This document shows, one piece after another, positions 60,702 through 64,000 of a DNA stretch of 64,000 nucleotides. The position numbers were made by a program, and so were the translations under genes. Below the pieces are notes generated by a model. It was not told the DNA's origin. It ran no database searches and saw nothing but the letters and a program-made list of their open reading frames with translations. Position 1 is the first letter of the stretch. The number at the start of each line of letters is the position of its first letter. The stretch covers positions 44,315,878-44,379,877 of the forward strand of contig NC_086386.1 in the NCBI RefSeq assembly GCF_036588685.1, written 5' to 3'. The DNA is from Mytilus trossulus. Its lineage: Eukaryota; Mollusca; Bivalvia; Mytilida; Mytilidae.

Positions 60702-61975
60702 AACTGGCGTGAATCAGATGTGGATACTTAAACATTCCAAAGATCTTTTAGAGTACATACAATCTAACTCTCTTTTATCTTGTAACAGTATTAAAACATT
60801 TGACTTTTCTACTCTTTACACTAGTATTCCACATTCCAAACTAAAAGACAAATTAAAAGAGTTGGTATTACTTTGCTTCATAAAAAAGAATGGCAAACGT
60901 AGATACAAGTATCTGGTCTTAGAGAGGGATAAGTTCTACTTTGTTAAGAATCACTCTGATTCAAACAAAAAATTCTCTGAAACCGATATTACCAAGATGC
61001 TTGATTTCTTGATTGACAACATATTTTTAACGTTCGGAGGACGTGTTTTTCAACAGAATGTCGGCATCCCAATGGGAACAAACTGTGCCCCTCTACTTGC
61101 TGACTTGTTTCTTTATTATTATGAGGCTGACTTCATGCAGGAACTTCTTAGGAAGAAAGATAAGAAGTTAGCAATATCCTTTAACTCTACTTTCCGCTAT
61201 ATAGATGACATTCTTTCACTAAACAATTCAAAATTTGGTGACTATGTGGAACGCATCTATCCCATCGAATTGGAGATAAAGGATACTACAGATACAGTTA
61301 AGTCGGCTTCATATCTTGACTTACATCTAGAAATTGTCAATGAGGGTCGGTTGAAGACAAAACTTTACGACAAAAGAGATGATTTCAGATTTCCAATTGC
61401 GAACTTTCCATTTCTAAGTAGCAACATTCCAGCAGCACCTGCATACGGGGTATATATCGCCCAATTGATACGATATTCCTGTGCTTGCATTTCCTATCAT
61501 GATTTTCTTGATAGAGGGTTACTGCTCACAAGGAAGCTATTAAACCAAGAGTTCCAAATGGTGAAGTTGAAATCATCCCTTCGTTAATTTTACGGACGAC
61601 ATCACGAGTTGGTTGACCGTTATGGAATAACCGTTTCACAAATGATATCGGATATGTTCCTTGCGTCGTAACTACAATCCCCTTCCGTTTCATGAATGTG
61701 ACCTACCGAATTAGACTATTTACGGGATTTGTAATCACATAAGCAACACGACGGGTGCCACATGTGGATCAGAATCTGCCTACCCTTCCGGAACACCTGA
61801 GATCACCCCTAGTGTTTGGTGGGGTTCGTGTTGTTTATTCTTTAGTTTTCTATGTTGTGTCATGTGTACTATTGTTTGTCTGTTTGTCCTTTTAATTTTT
61901 AGCCATGGCGTTGTCAGTTTGTTTTAGATTTATGAGTTTGACTGTCCCTTTGGTATCTTTCGTCCTTCTTTTAAA
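60702..61975 (+). mobile_element. 5'-truncated Penelope-like retroelement with tail family A
   Basis: The copy starts abruptly within the RT (a GVNQMWILK motif), runs through the RT, and ends with the family A tail (61735-61975). No GIY-YIG domain follows the RT before the tail. Homology continues past an early stop at 61585-61587 through to a MISDMF-type C terminus near 61668, so the stop is a lesion. Confidence 0.8.
60709..61587 (+). pseudogene. PLE reverse transcriptase, 5'-truncated, early stop
   Basis: 292 codons are open. Motif A is FDFSTLYTSIPH, motif B NVGIPMGTNCAPLLADLF, motif C RYIDDILSLN, followed by SYLDLHLEI. The thumb region (APAYGVYIAQLIRYS, RGLLLTRKLL) is intact. The TAA after KSSLR interrupts a frame that in the 55323 copy continues KIYERHHELVD to a natural stop. 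RNA-dependent DNA synthesis is the family function; this copy lacks its N terminus and any endonuclease, so it is inactive alone. Confidence 0.85.
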
Positions 61976-62331
61976 GTAAAAAATTACTAACAATATTGTC
62001 ATGATGATTAAATGCTTGATTGATTAATTGTTGGATGATAAACGGCATGTGGTAAAGGTCAAAATTAAATTCAATGAAAAGACAAATAACAGTTCATGAA
62101 ACCCTAAACAGAAAAACAAAGTCCAATGGTTTTTTTAACAACTTTCTTACTTTGCTCGGTGAATTTTGAAAAGCCTGTGTTAAGAAACTTAAATACATTT
62201 GTCAAAATAATCATGGGAAGTAGTAATTAAATATTTTAAATATGTATATTCCCTAATCAATACTAATAAATATATTATCACAGTCTGCTGATGTGCATTA
62301 TCACATTGCATAAATAAAAAAACCTTCAACT

Positions 62332-63950
62332 TCAAACACTTGTTCCTTCCATGTTGTCATCATCATCTTTCTTCCAGTAGGCTTGCACAACACCTTTGTA
62401 AAGTAAAGGTCCGCCTTTGTGTAAAAACAACGCTGGCCATACAACATAAGCAACACTATCTCCGCTCTTGACAAATTCCTTGTATGTATTTTTATCAATT
62501 GGCGTGCATGGAATTGGATCGTCATCTAAATACATAACGGGGTCTTGAATCACCATACACCAACAAAGGTAGACACACTTTTCAAAGAACGTTGATTCCA
62601 TTAAAATCTGCATCACATTTCCGTTTTTGTTGATGTAATCCCAGTCATCAATTGTATTATTGCACAGCACCTTAATTAATTAAATCTTGATAATAAATAT
62701 TTTACATACTTAAATAATTGTGTTATCTCAACTTTCAATTACATTTAGTTGTGAAAATTGGTCGCATTTGTCTTTACTTGTTCATGCCTTACTAATATTT
62801 TTGACAGTATAAGAAAAATTATTTCGGAGTTTTCCTTAAAAGATACTTGTGTAGTTATGTAACATTATATATATTATTATGAATAAACATAAAATGCTAT
62901 TTTTGTAGTAGTAAAGACTGTTTGTAACAATAATTCATTTATTCAGATATTTGTACCAATGTTAATCTTACTGGATATTTACAACGAATATTCAGTGATA
63001 AATTTAACAGGGATATTTGATGGAATGCTATTCACCAACGTTGATTATAAAACAGCAATACGAACAATAAAGAATCAATCTGGAAAAATATATATAATCA
63101 AACTATTTCCAAACAGAGCAAAAACAAACATTTTTCTTAAAGATTTAATCTACCTATATTGAAGATTATAGGTTAATCTAATCTTAAGTCTTAGAACCAG
63201 CTTCTAGATAATTTATAATATGAATTTATATATTGTTTTTAATAAGATATGTTACATTTACTGAGTTTCGGAAACAAATGATTTAATTTATTTTAATTAC
63301 AATATTTGAATTTTGAAACAGGGATATACTGTCAGATAGAAATGACACAAAAAAAAGATTCCAGAAAGCAGCACAACCATTTCTAAACATATTTTTGGTT
63401 ACCTTATTTTGAACTAAGAACTTTGCGAAGTCTTCAGATTTTGTTCTTCTCAGAACCGATGCTTCCTTGCACACGGTTAAACTTTTAATCTCTTCTTTCT
63501 GTATTGGAAATTGCAGTTAGTAAGAAAACCAAATGTCTATTTTTCTACCGAATTATATATTAAGTAAGTTACTTTCAAGGAGGGATTTGCCTACCCGTTT
63601 TGGAAAAGTTAAAATTGTCATGTCAGTCTTAGTATAAAGTCTTGTAAATTTACATAAAAGAAGAAGAGGATACTAATACAAAAATACAAAAAACATTAGG
63701 AATGAGCAATGCAATTGCAACAACTATGTATAAATCTTTTATTGTTTTGTCTGTATATTCATATTTCTTATTTCTGAATTTTTTAACTAGTTAACGTTTT
63801 CCTCGTATCACTATTCATAAATCATTTTATCATTTTATTATAGAGAGGACAAAATATGCAAATATGCTTACATCTTGAAAAATATGGACGTGTTTGTCCA
63901 TGACCTTTATCTTGATTTGACTGAAATTCCACCGTATGATTTTTTTACGA
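62332..63950 (-). CDS. Gene 3 (partial): third Mieap-like paralogue, C-terminal exons only
   Basis: The terminal exon, 62670-62332 (113 codons with stop), aligns along its length with the last exons of genes 1 and 2, including DPVMYLDD, YVVWPALFLHKGG and YKGVVQAYW. It adds a short acidic tail before TGA. The exon before it, 63498-63403 (32 codons, phase 0), matches the KEASVLRR-type exon of the paralogues. A further exon is likely at about 63950-63872: its donor is clear and it has a QIKIKV-type segment matching the CCYKEC exon of the others. Its acceptor phase does not match genes 1 and 2, so that boundary is uncertain. Upstream coiled-coil and any B-box exons would lie beyond the window. 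The terminal exon opens with GTG after a splice acceptor, so GTG is not a start. Confidence 0.75.
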
Positions 63951-64000
63951 CTGGGAAAAACAGAGTGCAGATGACAAGCTCTCTGTTAGTTATGATTTAG

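Overview
The window looks like genomic DNA of a marine bivalve, most likely a mussel (Mytilidae). This is inferred from the AT-rich sequence (host exons included), long repeat-filled introns with GT-AG splicing, Penelope-like retroelements (PLEs), hammerhead-ribozyme repeats, and tandem genes ending in a mitochondria-eating-protein (Mieap/SPATA18)-like domain. No species can be fixed from sequence alone. No bacterial-type genes, rRNA, tRNA genes or CRISPR were found.

Host genes: three paralogues lie head to tail on the minus strand. Gene 1 (5531-30810, 8 exons, 651 aa) and gene 2 (44960-54582, 9 exons, 688 aa) were rebuilt exon by exon. Every junction is GT-AG, and the reading phase holds from start to stop. 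Both encode two B-box-type zinc fingers without a RING, then a coiled coil, then a C-terminal Mieap-like domain. Gene 3 (62332 to beyond 63950) enters from the right edge, and only its C-terminal Mieap-like exons are inside. A broken extra copy of the terminal exon lies just downstream of gene 1.

Mobile DNA: the most remarkable object is at 36431-39526. It is a complete 3,096-bp Polinton/Maverick-like miniature element with perfectly co-linear 804-bp terminal inverted repeats, about 99.5% identical, and a 6-bp target duplication. It holds one intact GC-rich gene fusing a zinc finger, an A32-like packaging ATPase and an adenain-like protease. Polymerase, integrase and capsid genes are absent. 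Each terminal repeat carries six CC(A/T)6GG boxes.

Other mobile DNA: PLE copies lie at 32.2-36.0, 55.3-55.9 and 60.7-62.0 kb, the first with a GIY-YIG-like stretch upstream of its reverse transcriptase, and many detached PLE 3' tails are scattered around. There are several hammerhead ribozymes, three with an intact core. A 1.3-kb hAT-like non-autonomous element has an 8-bp duplication, and a 116-bp foldback element has 6-bp direct repeats. GATCG-rich TIR elements, an AATCTATGGC-TIR element close to a splice acceptor, tRNA-derived SINE pieces and a LINE reverse-transcriptase fossil complete the set.

Layout: 1-4.5 kb intergenic; 4.5-30.8 kb gene 1 and its introns; 30.8-44.9 kb intergenic with a PLE and the miniature Polinton; 45.0-54.6 kb gene 2; 54.7-62.3 kb intergenic with PLE and hAT elements; 62.3-64 kb the 3' part of gene 3.
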